From NCBI RefSeq assembly GCF_014274465.1, contig NZ_CP060394.1, positions 2,418,001-2,482,000 of the forward strand: a stretch of 64,000 bases of DNA, written 5' to 3'. Of the stretch, positions 27,295 through 35,964 are shown one piece after another. This DNA is from Alloacidobacterium dinghuense (lineage in GTDB: Bacteria; Acidobacteriota; Terriglobia; Terriglobales; Acidobacteriaceae). Position numbers and translations under genes: made by a program. The notes below the pieces were generated by a model. It ran no database searches, had not been told where the DNA came from, and was given only the letters and a program-made list of their open reading frames with translations. Every line of letters starts with the position of its first letter. Positions within the stretch are counted from its first letter, which is position 1.

Positions 27295-28503
27295 ATGAAG
27301 ATCACAAATGCATTGGTAAACGTCTGCTCGCCCGGGCGCAATTTCGTCACACTCAAGATCGAAACAGACGACGGCATTTATGGGCTGGGCGACGCAACTT
27401 TAAATGGCCGTGAGATGGCCGTGGTGAGCTATCTCACCGAGCACGTAATTCCCTGCCTCATCGGTCGCGATCCCTTCCAGACCGAGGACATCTGGCAGTA
27501 TCTCTATCGCGGAGCGTATTGGCGCCGCGGTCCTGTCACCATGGCCGCCATCGCCGCAGTCGATGTTTCCTTGTGGGACATCAAGGGAAAAGCGCTGCGC
27601 ACACCGGTCTATAACCTCCTTGGCGGCAAAAGCCGCGAAGGTGTTCTCGTCTATGCACACGCACACGGAAGTACAGTCGAAGAAGCGGTAGACGATGTTG
27701 GCAGACATGTCGAACTCGGCTACCTCGCAGTACGTGCCCAAAGCGGAGTACCGGGCCTCGAATCGACGTATGGCGTGCCCAAAGGGACGCAAGCTTACGA
27801 ACCCGCAGAGCGCGGACTGCCTTCCGAAAGCCGCTGGTCTAGCGAGCTATATCTGCGACACACGCCAAGGCTGTTCCAGAAAATTCGCGAAGCATTCGGC
27901 GAAGATGTCCATCTGTTGCATGACTGTCACCATCGCCTCACACCCATTGAAGCTGCGCGTCTGGGTAAAGATCTGGAGCCATTCCATCTCTTCTGGATGG
28001 AAGACCCGATTCCAGCCGAGTTGCAGGTGGGGTTCAAACTACTGCGCGAACACACCACCACTCCCATTGCCACCGGGGAAGTGTTCAACACAATCTGGGA
28101 CGCACACGACCTGATCCGTCGTCAATGGATTGACTATATTCGCACGTCGGTTGTGCACGCGGGCGGCTTTACGCACCTAAAAAAGATCGCCGACTTTGCC
28201 GCGATCTACAACGTGCGTACCGGATGTCACGGCGCAACAGATCTCTCGCCGATCACAATGGCCGCAGCGCTGCACTTCGGCATCGCCATCCACAACTTCG
28301 GCATTCAGGAGCACATGCCACATTCGGCGGAAACGGATGAGGTCTTTCCCCATGCGTATCGCTTTGACGCAGGCTACATGTATCCCGGCGACGCTCCAGG
28401 ATTAGGCGTAGATATCGACGAATCGCTCGCATCGAAGTATCCGTACCAGCGCGCCTATCTTCCCATCAACCGTAAGCTTGATGGCACGCTAACCGACTGG
28501 TAG
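27295..28503 (+). CDS. manD: D-mannonate dehydratase (enolase superfamily, ManD)
   Basis: Dehydrates D-mannonate to 2-keto-3-deoxygluconate in hexuronate breakdown. It is 402 aa, the same length as characterised ManD. Metal ligands fall at D210, E236 (WMEDPIP) and E262 (ATGEVFN), with H212 in DCHH and the R147/Y159 pair. These positions agree with the known enzymes as I remember them. AGGA lies upstream of the ATG. It forms an operon with the preceding SDR. Related ManD-fold proteins can have low activity, so the physiological role is not certain. Confidence 0.88.
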   Translation: MKITNALVNVCSPGRNFVTLKIETDDGIYGLGDATLNGREMAVVSYLTEHVIPCLIGRDPFQTEDIWQYLYRGAYWRRGPVTMAAIAAVDVSLWDIKGKALRTPVYNLLGGKSREGVLVYAHAHGSTVEEAVDDVGRHVELGYLAVRAQSGVPGLESTYGVPKGTQAYEPAERGLPSESRWSSELYLRHTPRLFQKIREAFGEDVHLLHDCHHRLTPIEAARLGKDLEPFHLFWMEDPIPAELQVGFKLLREHTTTPIATGEVFNTIWDAHDLIRRQWIDYIRTSVVHAGGFTHLKKIADFAAIYNVRTGCHGATDLSPITMAAALHFGIAIHNFGIQEHMPHSAETDEVFPHAYRFDAGYMYPGDAPGLGVDIDESLASKYPYQRAYLPINRKLDGTLTDW

Positions 28504-28539
28504 TTCACGATCAATCTCATCAACAGGAGCAGTAAATAA

Positions 28540-29202
28540 ATGCGTATTTCGTGGCGCCTTTGGTTACGGGTGATCCTGTTGGTGATCGTGGTCGTGTTGA
28601 TATTCGTCCGCTTCCTCTGGCATCGCCATCCAAAGACCATGGCTACGAGGTCGGTTACAGATCTCGCCGTCAGCAGCCCGCTGAACCAGTCGGGCGGCGA
28701 TCCCGCTCCGGCGGACGCCTATGAAGTCTACTCTGCGCTCTATCAGGCCCCGATGCAGGATCCTCTCGTATTCGCGCAAAATTCAGTCACCGATATTCCC
28801 CAGGTGAATGGCAGCTGCCTGAAACCGTCTACCCCGGAAGAGCACGAGTTGACGGACGCCTTCGTCGCGGCGAATCGTCAAAGCCATCGCTGGGAGCAGA
28901 AATTCTCGATCAGCCAGGGCTATCGGCTTTTGCCGCACGACGAGGTCGGACAAGTATTGTCCTGTCTCGCAACCCACGGGCGTGATGCCGCCCGATGCGA
29001 CAGCTACAAGCAAGTCAGGTTCGTGAGATTTTTGGGAGTGCCCGGACTTGATCACACGCACACACATGCCCTGGTCTCGGTTATCAAGAGCTGCGGTGGC
29101 TATTGTGGAAATGGCGGAATCTTCGCAGTCGAAAAAACGGAAAATACATGGCAGCGGTCAGCGACAACCGACTTCACGCGCGACTGCAGCTGGATGTACT
29201 AG
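28540..29202 (+). CDS. Membrane-anchored protein of unknown function
   Basis: 220 aa with one N-terminal transmembrane helix (about 6-24, flanked by arginines and RHPK), so inner-membrane anchored with an exported C-terminal part. Five cysteines lie in the exported domain, including SCGGYCGNGG, which could form disulfides. It is preceded by GGAGC and follows manD by 36 bp. No family recognised. Confidence 0.65.
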   Translation: MRISWRLWLRVILLVIVVVLIFVRFLWHRHPKTMATRSVTDLAVSSPLNQSGGDPAPADAYEVYSALYQAPMQDPLVFAQNSVTDIPQVNGSCLKPSTPEEHELTDAFVAANRQSHRWEQKFSISQGYRLLPHDEVGQVLSCLATHGRDAARCDSYKQVRFVRFLGVPGLDHTHTHALVSVIKSCGGYCGNGGIFAVEKTENTWQRSATTDFTRDCSWMY

Positions 29203-29271
29203 GAGCACCGATCTCTGCAAATAAGAAGATTTTGCGGAACCGCTCATCCGCAGCATACGTATCGAAAGAGC

Positions 29272-31674
29272 ATGGCACACGACCTCCGGTTTGCCCTGCG
29301 CATGATCCTTTCCCATCGCTGGTTCTCAGCCGCGGTAGTGGCAACCCTGGCCTTGGGTATCGGGCTCAACACCATGGTCTTCACGCTGATCAATGCAGTG
29401 TTATATAAGCCCGTCCCGGTTCCAGGAGGTGCGCAGCTCGTCGCCATCCGCAACCGCAACATATCGCAAAGCGATAACACGATGCGCGTGTCCTACCCTG
29501 ATTTCCGCGACTATCGCGCTCAGACCACTTCTCTCGCCAATCTGGAGGCAGCCAGCGACGAAGAAGGCGTCATCAGCGAGACCGGCAATCCTCCGCAGGC
29601 ATATCAAATGGAGCGCGCTTCGTCCGGCATCTTCGAAATGCTGCACATCCAGACGGTGCTTGGCCGCGCATTTCTTCCTGACGACGACAAACCAGGCGCA
29701 GCACCCGTTCTTGTTCTCGGGTATGGCATCTGGAAAGATCGCTACGGCAGTTCTCCAAATGTGATTGGGCGCCAGGTACGCGTCAACGAAAAACCAGCCA
29801 CCATCATCGGGGTCATGCCGAAGGGGTTCAAGTTCCCCACCAATGTGGAGATGTGGATGCCGCTGGCTCCTACGACCGAGCTTGAAAAGCGCACCGACCG
29901 ACCGCTTCAGGTCTTTGGAATGCTCAAGCCAGACGCCAGCATCGCCCAGGCCAACGCCGATCTCACTGGAATCGCCCATCGCCTTGCTGGCCAGTATCCC
30001 GATACAGATAAAGACATCGGGGTCCTCGTCGAAACTTTTCACGAGCGCTATAACGGTGGAAACATTCGTCTGATTTTCCTTCTCATGCTCGCCGCCGTGG
30101 GATTCGTACTGCTCATCGCCTGCGCCAACGTAGCGAATATGATGCTGAGCCGTGCACTGGCTCGTCAGCGTGAGGTGTCTATTCGCTCCGCGCTCGGCGC
30201 GTCACGGTGGCGTGTCGTCCGTCAGTTGCTGATCGAAAGTGTCCTGCTCAGCACGATCGGCGGAGTGCTTGGTCTCGCCTTAGCGGCACTGGGTGTGCAC
30301 TGGTTCGATCTCTCAACACACAATGTCGGCAAGCCGTATTGGATCCAGTTCACGATGGACTATACCGTCTTCGGTTACTTCGCCGCACTCTGCATCCTAA
30401 GCGGTCTGCTCTTCGGCACTGCTCCAGCCTTGCGTTTCTCTCGCGTAGACCTGAACGACGTCCTCAAAGAAGGCGCACGCAGTGCAGGCAAATATCGCGG
30501 CGGGCGGCTTTCAAGCTTGCTGGTCGTCTTCCAGTTCGCGCTCACCCTGGTGCTGCTCACCGGAGCGGGCGTATTTGTGCATAGCCTGCTCGATACCTTG
30601 TCCGCGAATCGCAATGTACCCGCGGATCAACTGATGACCGCGCGCATCGATTTCCCCGAGGAGCGCTACAAAGATACCGATACACGCCAGCGCTTCTACG
30701 ATCAGCTCATGCCGCGTCTCAACGCTATCCCGGGCGTAACCCACGTAGCGATTGGCTCTGAACTGCCTGGACTCGGAGCCGCCACATCGCAAGTTGAGAT
30801 TGAGCATTCAGCCGTTGAGACTGAGGCCCATCGCCCCTCTGTATCGTATGTCGTGCAATCTCCCGGCTACTTCGACGCGATCAATCTGCCCATCCTGCTT
30901 GGCCGCGATTTCAACACAACCGACGGCACAGCCAGTCACAAATCCGCTGTTCTCACCCGTCAATGCGCAGAACACTTCTGGCCCAATCAATCCGCAATCG
31001 GAAAGAGGTTCCGCTTCTACGATGACAAGAAAAAGCCCGGCGACTGGATCACCGTTATTGGAATCTCGGCAAATATCATCCAGGAGTTCGACGAAAAGTC
31101 GCCGAACCCACTACTCTTTGTGCCCTTCCGGCAAGAAGGCTGGAACGGCATGGCTCTCCTGGTTCGCTCCAGCGGCAATCCTACTGCCGCAGTCCGCGCA
31201 GCAGTGCAGAGCATTGATCCGAACCTGCCACTGCGCGACGTTTACATGCTCCCGCAGGCAATTGAACACCAGCAGTGGTATCTGCATCTGTTCAGCAAAC
31301 TGTTTTCCGGATTTGCGCTGATCGCGCTGCTCATGGCTTCCGTGGGTATCTACGCGGTGATCGCGCAGGCAACAAACAGCCGCACGCAGGAAATTGGAGT
31401 GCGCATGGCGCTTGGAGCGAACGCGCACAATATCATCTCACTCGTCATGAAGCGCGGCCTGTGGCAAATTCTTGCCGGACTCGCTCTCGGCCTCGCTGCG
31501 GCGCTTCCCGCAGCCCGTCTGATGTCCAGCCTGCCCCTCAACGTCTCTCCGTCAGATCCTGTCGTCTTCATCGTCGTAAGCCTCATGCTGGCTCTTGTGG
31601 GATTGTTCGCCTGTTGGCTCCCCGCACGCAGAGCGGCAGGCCTTGACCCAGTCAAAGCCATTCGCTACGAGTAG
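29272..31674 (+). CDS. ADOP-type MacB-like permease (second copy)
   Basis: 800 aa, lacking the N-terminal extension of the copy at 11242-13755 but otherwise the same plan. First membrane helix near 17-40, a MacB periplasmic domain, an FtsX core (LARQREVSIRSALGASRWRV), then a second half with SRTQEIGVRMALGANAHNI and a C-terminal LPARRAAGLDPVKAIRYE. There is no ATPase or PadR neighbour here. It is 70 bp downstream of the membrane-anchored protein. Function unknown. Confidence 0.83.
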   Translation: MAHDLRFALRMILSHRWFSAAVVATLALGIGLNTMVFTLINAVLYKPVPVPGGAQLVAIRNRNISQSDNTMRVSYPDFRDYRAQTTSLANLEAASDEEGVISETGNPPQAYQMERASSGIFEMLHIQTVLGRAFLPDDDKPGAAPVLVLGYGIWKDRYGSSPNVIGRQVRVNEKPATIIGVMPKGFKFPTNVEMWMPLAPTTELEKRTDRPLQVFGMLKPDASIAQANADLTGIAHRLAGQYPDTDKDIGVLVETFHERYNGGNIRLIFLLMLAAVGFVLLIACANVANMMLSRALARQREVSIRSALGASRWRVVRQLLIESVLLSTIGGVLGLALAALGVHWFDLSTHNVGKPYWIQFTMDYTVFGYFAALCILSGLLFGTAPALRFSRVDLNDVLKEGARSAGKYRGGRLSSLLVVFQFALTLVLLTGAGVFVHSLLDTLSANRNVPADQLMTARIDFPEERYKDTDTRQRFYDQLMPRLNAIPGVTHVAIGSELPGLGAATSQVEIEHSAVETEAHRPSVSYVVQSPGYFDAINLPILLGRDFNTTDGTASHKSAVLTRQCAEHFWPNQSAIGKRFRFYDDKKKPGDWITVIGISANIIQEFDEKSPNPLLFVPFRQEGWNGMALLVRSSGNPTAAVRAAVQSIDPNLPLRDVYMLPQAIEHQQWYLHLFSKLFSGFALIALLMASVGIYAVIAQATNSRTQEIGVRMALGANAHNIISLVMKRGLWQILAGLALGLAAALPAARLMSSLPLNVSPSDPVVFIVVSLMLALVGLFACWLPARRAAGLDPVKAIRYE

Positions 31675-31738
31675 ACTCGCTTTCGGACGAACCCCTCCAC
31701 TTCAAACGCACCGCCAGTTTCGCTATCATGAAGGAGTA

Positions 31739-31960
31739 ATGCCTTTCCCGATCAAAGTATGCGTCGTCTGTTCGGAAGAGTTCGAGCTTAAGCCGGACAA
31801 GCCCGGTTTCGCCAATCGCTGTCCCGAGTGCAGCGTCCCCGAGGAATCTGATCAGAGCGGTCAGCAACGCATGGATGCTATCGGGCGCAAGAATCAGAGT
31901 GAAGTCAACGAAGCTCGGCGACGAGCGATGCGCGATCTGCTTTACCGTAAGGACAGCTAG
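31739..31960 (+). CDS. Small zinc-ribbon protein
   Basis: 73 aa, ATG at 31739 with AAGGAG at 31731-31736. Two CxxC pairs (CVVC at 8-11 and CPEC near 28-31) should bind one zinc. The C-terminal half is basic and helical (EVNEARRRAMRDLLYRKDS). Its size suggests a nucleic-acid or protein binding adaptor. No named family recognised. Confidence 0.75.
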   Translation: MPFPIKVCVVCSEEFELKPDKPGFANRCPECSVPEESDQSGQQRMDAIGRKNQSEVNEARRRAMRDLLYRKDS

Positions 31961-31985
31961 CAGTCTGACTTACGTTTAGGCCTGA

Positions 31986-33185
31986 TTAGTAGCCTCGTGC
32001 CACTGAACCAGTAGAACCATGCCTTCCGTTCGAAGAGCGAATTCCATCGAGAGCGAGCACGGCGAACGCGGTAGCAGCGTCACTCATAAATTGCCCGACA
32101 CCCGATGCAGGATCGCGCCGTACATTGAGTGAGTATGCCGGCCAGAACCCCTCGGCTTTGTTCTGGTTCTCCAGAAGCCAGTCAATTCCCCGCCGTAGCT
32201 CTGGACCGTCTTTTTCTGAGCCGCTCCCTTCGAGCGCCAGCACTGCGACGGCGGTGGCATAGCCGTCACTCCGATGATCAAATGGAGAATCGTCGTGACG
32301 CTTCCAGGTACCCAGCATAGTCAGGCTCCAGCCGCCATCAGATTGCTGCTGGCGAATGATCTCGGCTGTCACCGTAGCGCGCTCCGCATCTGTAATTAAC
32401 CCGGATAGCTGTGTCGAGGCCCACAGCAATAACATATGGTTGATAAGCGGCTGCCTCGGAACCTCGCGCCGCAAATATTCTCGCAACAAAGCAAGATTCC
32501 CCTGTATTGCCGCCTCATCCCGATAATGATCCGGAGCGCCTGCAACCGCGATAGCCGCCATCGTCGCGCCAAAATACTCCGACTCGTCAGCCTCCCACGG
32601 CGAGAAGTGAAAGTTCTGCCAGATCCATGCCCCAGCCTTTGGTCCTGTCTGCTCTTGTGCAGCCCACATGCTCGCGAATGCCTTGTGCGTAACATCCTGC
32701 AAATGGCCCTGCCGTGCGTCGTAACGGGAAAGTATCAGCGCGTTGAAAACACTCTCCGTATTTCGCGCCTCCTTGGTCTTGCCCGTCCCGTGCTTGGCAT
32801 CGTTATAAAACGGTTCAGCCTGCTCGCCCAGATTGACGCGCTTGATGATGCTGGCGAGCATCACGCGCTCCGGCTCTGACAGCTTCTGCTCGCCTAGAGT
32901 CCCACGCAGAACCGGCCTGGCCAAAGCATAAGGAACGTTTGTGTGGCAGGAAATGCAAAGCGTCTCGTGATCCTTCTGCGCCGGAGGCCACGCCTGCCAC
33001 CAGACCTCACGGCTATCGAGATATTTTGCAGCTGCAACCTTGTCCCAGCTTGCCCCGTTGATCGTCGAATCGGCCTTAGCATTTGCAGTAGTCTTCGCGG
33101 AATGAGTCTCGGCAAGACCAGGCAAGACGATGCTGAGCGAAAGTGTGGTGGCCTGAATACAAATCACCAGGGACCGACAATCCAT
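31986..33185 (-). CDS. Cytochrome-c motif plus alpha/alpha-toroid protein
   Basis: 399 aa, exported (signal about 1-25). One heme-c motif, CISCH (C77, C80, H81), lies ahead of a repeat domain resembling squalene/prenyl cyclase toroids (SDGGWSLTMLGTWKRHD, GIDWLLENQNKAEGFWPAYS). The cyclase DxDD acid motif is absent, so terpene cyclisation is not supported. A periplasmic heme protein with a protein- or glycan-binding toroid is more likely. Function unknown. Confidence 0.7.
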   Translation of the reverse strand: MDCRSLVICIQATTLSLSIVLPGLAETHSAKTTANAKADSTINGASWDKVAAAKYLDSREVWWQAWPPAQKDHETLCISCHTNVPYALARPVLRGTLGEQKLSEPERVMLASIIKRVNLGEQAEPFYNDAKHGTGKTKEARNTESVFNALILSRYDARQGHLQDVTHKAFASMWAAQEQTGPKAGAWIWQNFHFSPWEADESEYFGATMAAIAVAGAPDHYRDEAAIQGNLALLREYLRREVPRQPLINHMLLLWASTQLSGLITDAERATVTAEIIRQQQSDGGWSLTMLGTWKRHDDSPFDHRSDGYATAVAVLALEGSGSEKDGPELRRGIDWLLENQNKAEGFWPAYSLNVRRDPASGVGQFMSDAATAFAVLALDGIRSSNGRHGSTGSVARGY

Positions 33186-33436
33186 AAAGGCTCCTTGCAG
33201 AAAGCCGGAAAGTGAAGCCCAACAATCGCACGGCTATGCCATTGGACTGGCAGCTTAACACAAAATCGCCTGAATGCCCCTCCATCCAAATACGAAAGGC
33301 TTTCTTAAGTCTCTCGTCTGCGCGAAATTACGAGGCCAGCAAGTCGGTCATTTGAACGATGTAGAATCGTCTCGCTAATATTGACTGCAAAACTTCCCAG
33401 ATTTCCACCCACTGTTTCTGAGACAATAAGCGTTTG

Positions 33437-33916
33437 ATGATGCAACCTGACGACCTCCTCTCGCTCAAAGACGATATGATCGCCTTCATTGAAGGCCACG
33501 GAATGCGCCGCCTCCCCGGCTACGTTGGTGAAGACGTGCCCAGCATCATGTGGGAAGACGACGCCAACCCCGACAGCTGGAAAGACTTTGTCGAAACCGC
33601 CAAAGCCGCCGGTGCGCCCTTCGTCACCATGAGCGACGTCACCCTCGAAAAGGAAGACCTTGAACTGCTCCTCGAAGAGCTGCAGGATCTCGATTACCCC
33701 AATGAAGAAAGCGCCGACATCGAAGAGGCGCAGTCGCTCATTAACTACGTCGGCAAGCTCGGATACATCCAGCTCGGATTCATCCACCAGGGCGTCGCCT
33801 TCCTGCACGAATCCTCCACGCCATGGTACGAGCGCTACCAGCAGCTCCTCGAATCCGTTGACGACTTCAGCGATATCGTCTTTGAACAAAACGAGGGCGA
33901 CGACGAACAATCGTGA
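33437..33916 (+). CDS. Small acidic protein coupled to recJ
   Basis: 159 aa (start 33437 or 33440), very rich in Asp/Glu, no signal and no membrane segment. The C-terminus ends EQNEGDDEQS. Its stop overlaps the recJ GTG start (GTGA), so the two are translated together. Codon use is like recJ. I do not recognise the family. A partner or regulator of RecJ is a testable guess only. Confidence 0.75.
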   Translation: MMQPDDLLSLKDDMIAFIEGHGMRRLPGYVGEDVPSIMWEDDANPDSWKDFVETAKAAGAPFVTMSDVTLEKEDLELLLEELQDLDYPNEESADIEEAQSLINYVGKLGYIQLGFIHQGVAFLHESSTPWYERYQQLLESVDDFSDIVFEQNEGDDEQS

Positions 33917-35910
33917 GCGCAACCGTTGCCACCGGCCCAGCCGCCCGCAGACAGCCGACGCGCAAGCATTGGATTCACATTGACAACGGCTCCGACGCGA
34001 ACGCCATCCCCGCCGTCGAGCTATCGCGCGCCGCGAATCTCCCGCTCATCGTCGCCGAACTCCTGCTCGCGCGCGGCGTTCGCACCACTGAAGACGTAGA
34101 CCGCTTCCTCAACCCGCAACTCGCACACCTTCACGATCCCTACCTGATGAGCGGCATGCGCATAGCCGTCCCGCGCGTGCAGACAGCTATCCAGAACCAC
34201 GAGCCCATCCTCATCTACGGCGACTACGACGTAGACGGCACCACCGCCACCGTCTTACTCAAAACCGCCATCGAAATGCTCGGCGGCGAAGTTCGCTTCC
34301 ACGTCCCGCATCGCCTCAAAGAGGGCTACGGCATGCGTGACGAAATCCTTGAAACCGCCGCCACAGAAGGCGTCCGCCTCGTCATCAGCGTCGACACCGG
34401 CATCCGCGCCTTCGCCGCTGCGCGCGCCGCTAAAGCTCTCGGCCTCGACCTCATCGTCACCGACCACCATCTGCCCGAAATCGATCCCGTCTCCGGCACA
34501 AATGTTCCCCACGCGCTCGCAGTCCTGAATCCCAACCATCCCGACTGCACTTACCCCTGCAAGCATCTCTGCGGCGCGGGAGTCGCCTTCAAACTCGCGC
34601 AGGCTCTGCTCGAAACACACGACGCCGAACGAGCCCGCACAAAAATCCTGCCATCCTTCCTGAAGATTCTCGCCATCGCCACCGTAGCCGACGCCGTCCC
34701 GCTGCTCGGCGAAAACCGCGCCTTCGTCGCCCTGGGACTCGACGGCCTCCGCCGCCCCGTCAACGCCGGGCTGCGCGAGTTGATGAAAGCCGCGAATCTC
34801 GACCCATCGCAGCGAAAGCTAACTCCAGTAGACATTGCCTTCCGCCTCGCCCCACGCATCAACGCGGCCGGTCGCATGGACATCGCCTCCGACGTCGTCG
34901 AGCTCTTCACCACGCGCCAACCGCAACGCGCGCAGCAACTCGCCGAAAAGCTAGAGCGCCTCAACACAGACCGCCGCGAAACCGAAGCCGGCATCCTCAC
35001 GCAAATCGAAGAGCGCCTCAAAGACCCGGCATTCGAGCAAGCCCGCTGCATCGTCATGGACGGCGCAGGTTGGCACCGCGGCATCATCGGCATCCTCGCC
35101 TCGCGCATCGTCGACCAAACCGGCAAACCAGCCCTGGTCATCACGCACGAAGAAGACGTTTGTATTAACAACGGTGTCATCCTGAGCGGAGCTTCACAAA
35201 GTGAAGCCGAGTCGAAGGACCTGCTTCTAAGCGTCGATCAGCAAGAAAATGGGTGCCCCATCCTGACGAAGTCAGGGTGGGAAAGCAAGAACTCAAATGA
35301 GGCATCGAATCGAGCACTGAACGAAAGCCGAGTGGGAACAGCCCATGGCTCAGGCCGATCCATTCCAAACTTCCATCTCCTCAACGCCATAGAAACCTGC
35401 CACGACCTCTTCACCCGATACGGCGGACACGCCCACGCCGTTGGCTTCTCACTTCCATCCTCCGCCGTCCCCGAACTACGCCAGCGCCTCGAAACCTACG
35501 CCCTCGCCAACCTCACCGAAGAAGACTTAGGCAGCCCGCTCACCATCCATGCCAACCTGCCGCTCGATCGCATCACACCCGCGCTCTTCACCTGGCTGCG
35601 CCGCATGGAACCCTGCGGGATGGGCAACGAAGAGCCCATCTTCGCCGCGCAAAACGTCCGCGTAGCCTTACCGCCGCGCTTCATCCTGGATCGTCAAGGT
35701 AATGCCAAGCACGTCCGCCTGCAACTCGCGCAAGGCCCGCGCGCCATCACCTTCCCCGCCATCGGCTGGCACTGGGCCGAACGCATCCGCTCCATGAACA
35801 TCGAGCAAAACAGCATCCTTCACCTCGCCTACAAACTCCGCGAAAACGACCACCCCGAATTCGGCGGCCTCGAACTCGAAATCTGCGACATCGCACTAGC
35901 GCACGCCTAG
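33913..35910 (+). CDS. recJ: Single-strand DNA exonuclease RecJ with a repeat-derived insertion
   Basis: 5'-3' exonuclease in recombination and mismatch repair. 665 aa, about 90 longer than usual. DHH phosphoesterase motifs: YGDYDVDGTT (D103 region), VSVDTGI and TDHH (D184-H186). DHHA1 has GAGWHRGIIGILASR and GSGRSIP (about 479-485). Between VITHE and GSGRSIP, where a few residues are normal, about 57 residues (417-475) are encoded by a dispersed DNA repeat (35175-35288) plus flanks, in frame. The catalytic motifs are intact. Start is GTG, coupled to the upstream gene. Confidence 0.92.
   Translation: MSATVATGPAARRQPTRKHWIHIDNGSDANAIPAVELSRAANLPLIVAELLLARGVRTTEDVDRFLNPQLAHLHDPYLMSGMRIAVPRVQTAIQNHEPILIYGDYDVDGTTATVLLKTAIEMLGGEVRFHVPHRLKEGYGMRDEILETAATEGVRLVISVDTGIRAFAAARAAKALGLDLIVTDHHLPEIDPVSGTNVPHALAVLNPNHPDCTYPCKHLCGAGVAFKLAQALLETHDAERARTKILPSFLKILAIATVADAVPLLGENRAFVALGLDGLRRPVNAGLRELMKAANLDPSQRKLTPVDIAFRLAPRINAAGRMDIASDVVELFTTRQPQRAQQLAEKLERLNTDRRETEAGILTQIEERLKDPAFEQARCIVMDGAGWHRGIIGILASRIVDQTGKPALVITHEEDVCINNGVILSGASQSEAESKDLLLSVDQQENGCPILTKSGWESKNSNEASNRALNESRVGTAHGSGRSIPNFHLLNAIETCHDLFTRYGGHAHAVGFSLPSSAVPELRQRLETYALANLTEEDLGSPLTIHANLPLDRITPALFTWLRRMEPCGMGNEEPIFAAQNVRVALPPRFILDRQGNAKHVRLQLAQGPRAITFPAIGWHWAERIRSMNIEQNSILHLAYKLRENDHPEFGGLELEICDIALAHA
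35175..35288 (+). repeat. Dispersed repeat copy inside recJ
   Basis: Begins TGTCATCCTGAGCGGAGC, contains GTCGAAGGACCTGCTT and AATGGGTGCCCCATCCTGAC, and ends GTCAGGGTGGGAAAGCAA. The same blocks in the same order occur at 37802-37954. The end portion is a near-perfect inverted repeat (CCCATCCTGAC / GTCAGGGTGGG). Here it is translated as part of recJ. Confidence 0.85.
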
Positions 35911-35964
35911 AGAAGATTCCCGTAAAATAGCGCGAACACCTCAAGCAATCTACGGAAGACCCCG

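Noticed and set aside
31986-33185. Functional squalene-hopene or terpene cyclase
   Set aside because: The DxDD catalytic acid motif is absent and a heme-c motif and signal peptide are present.
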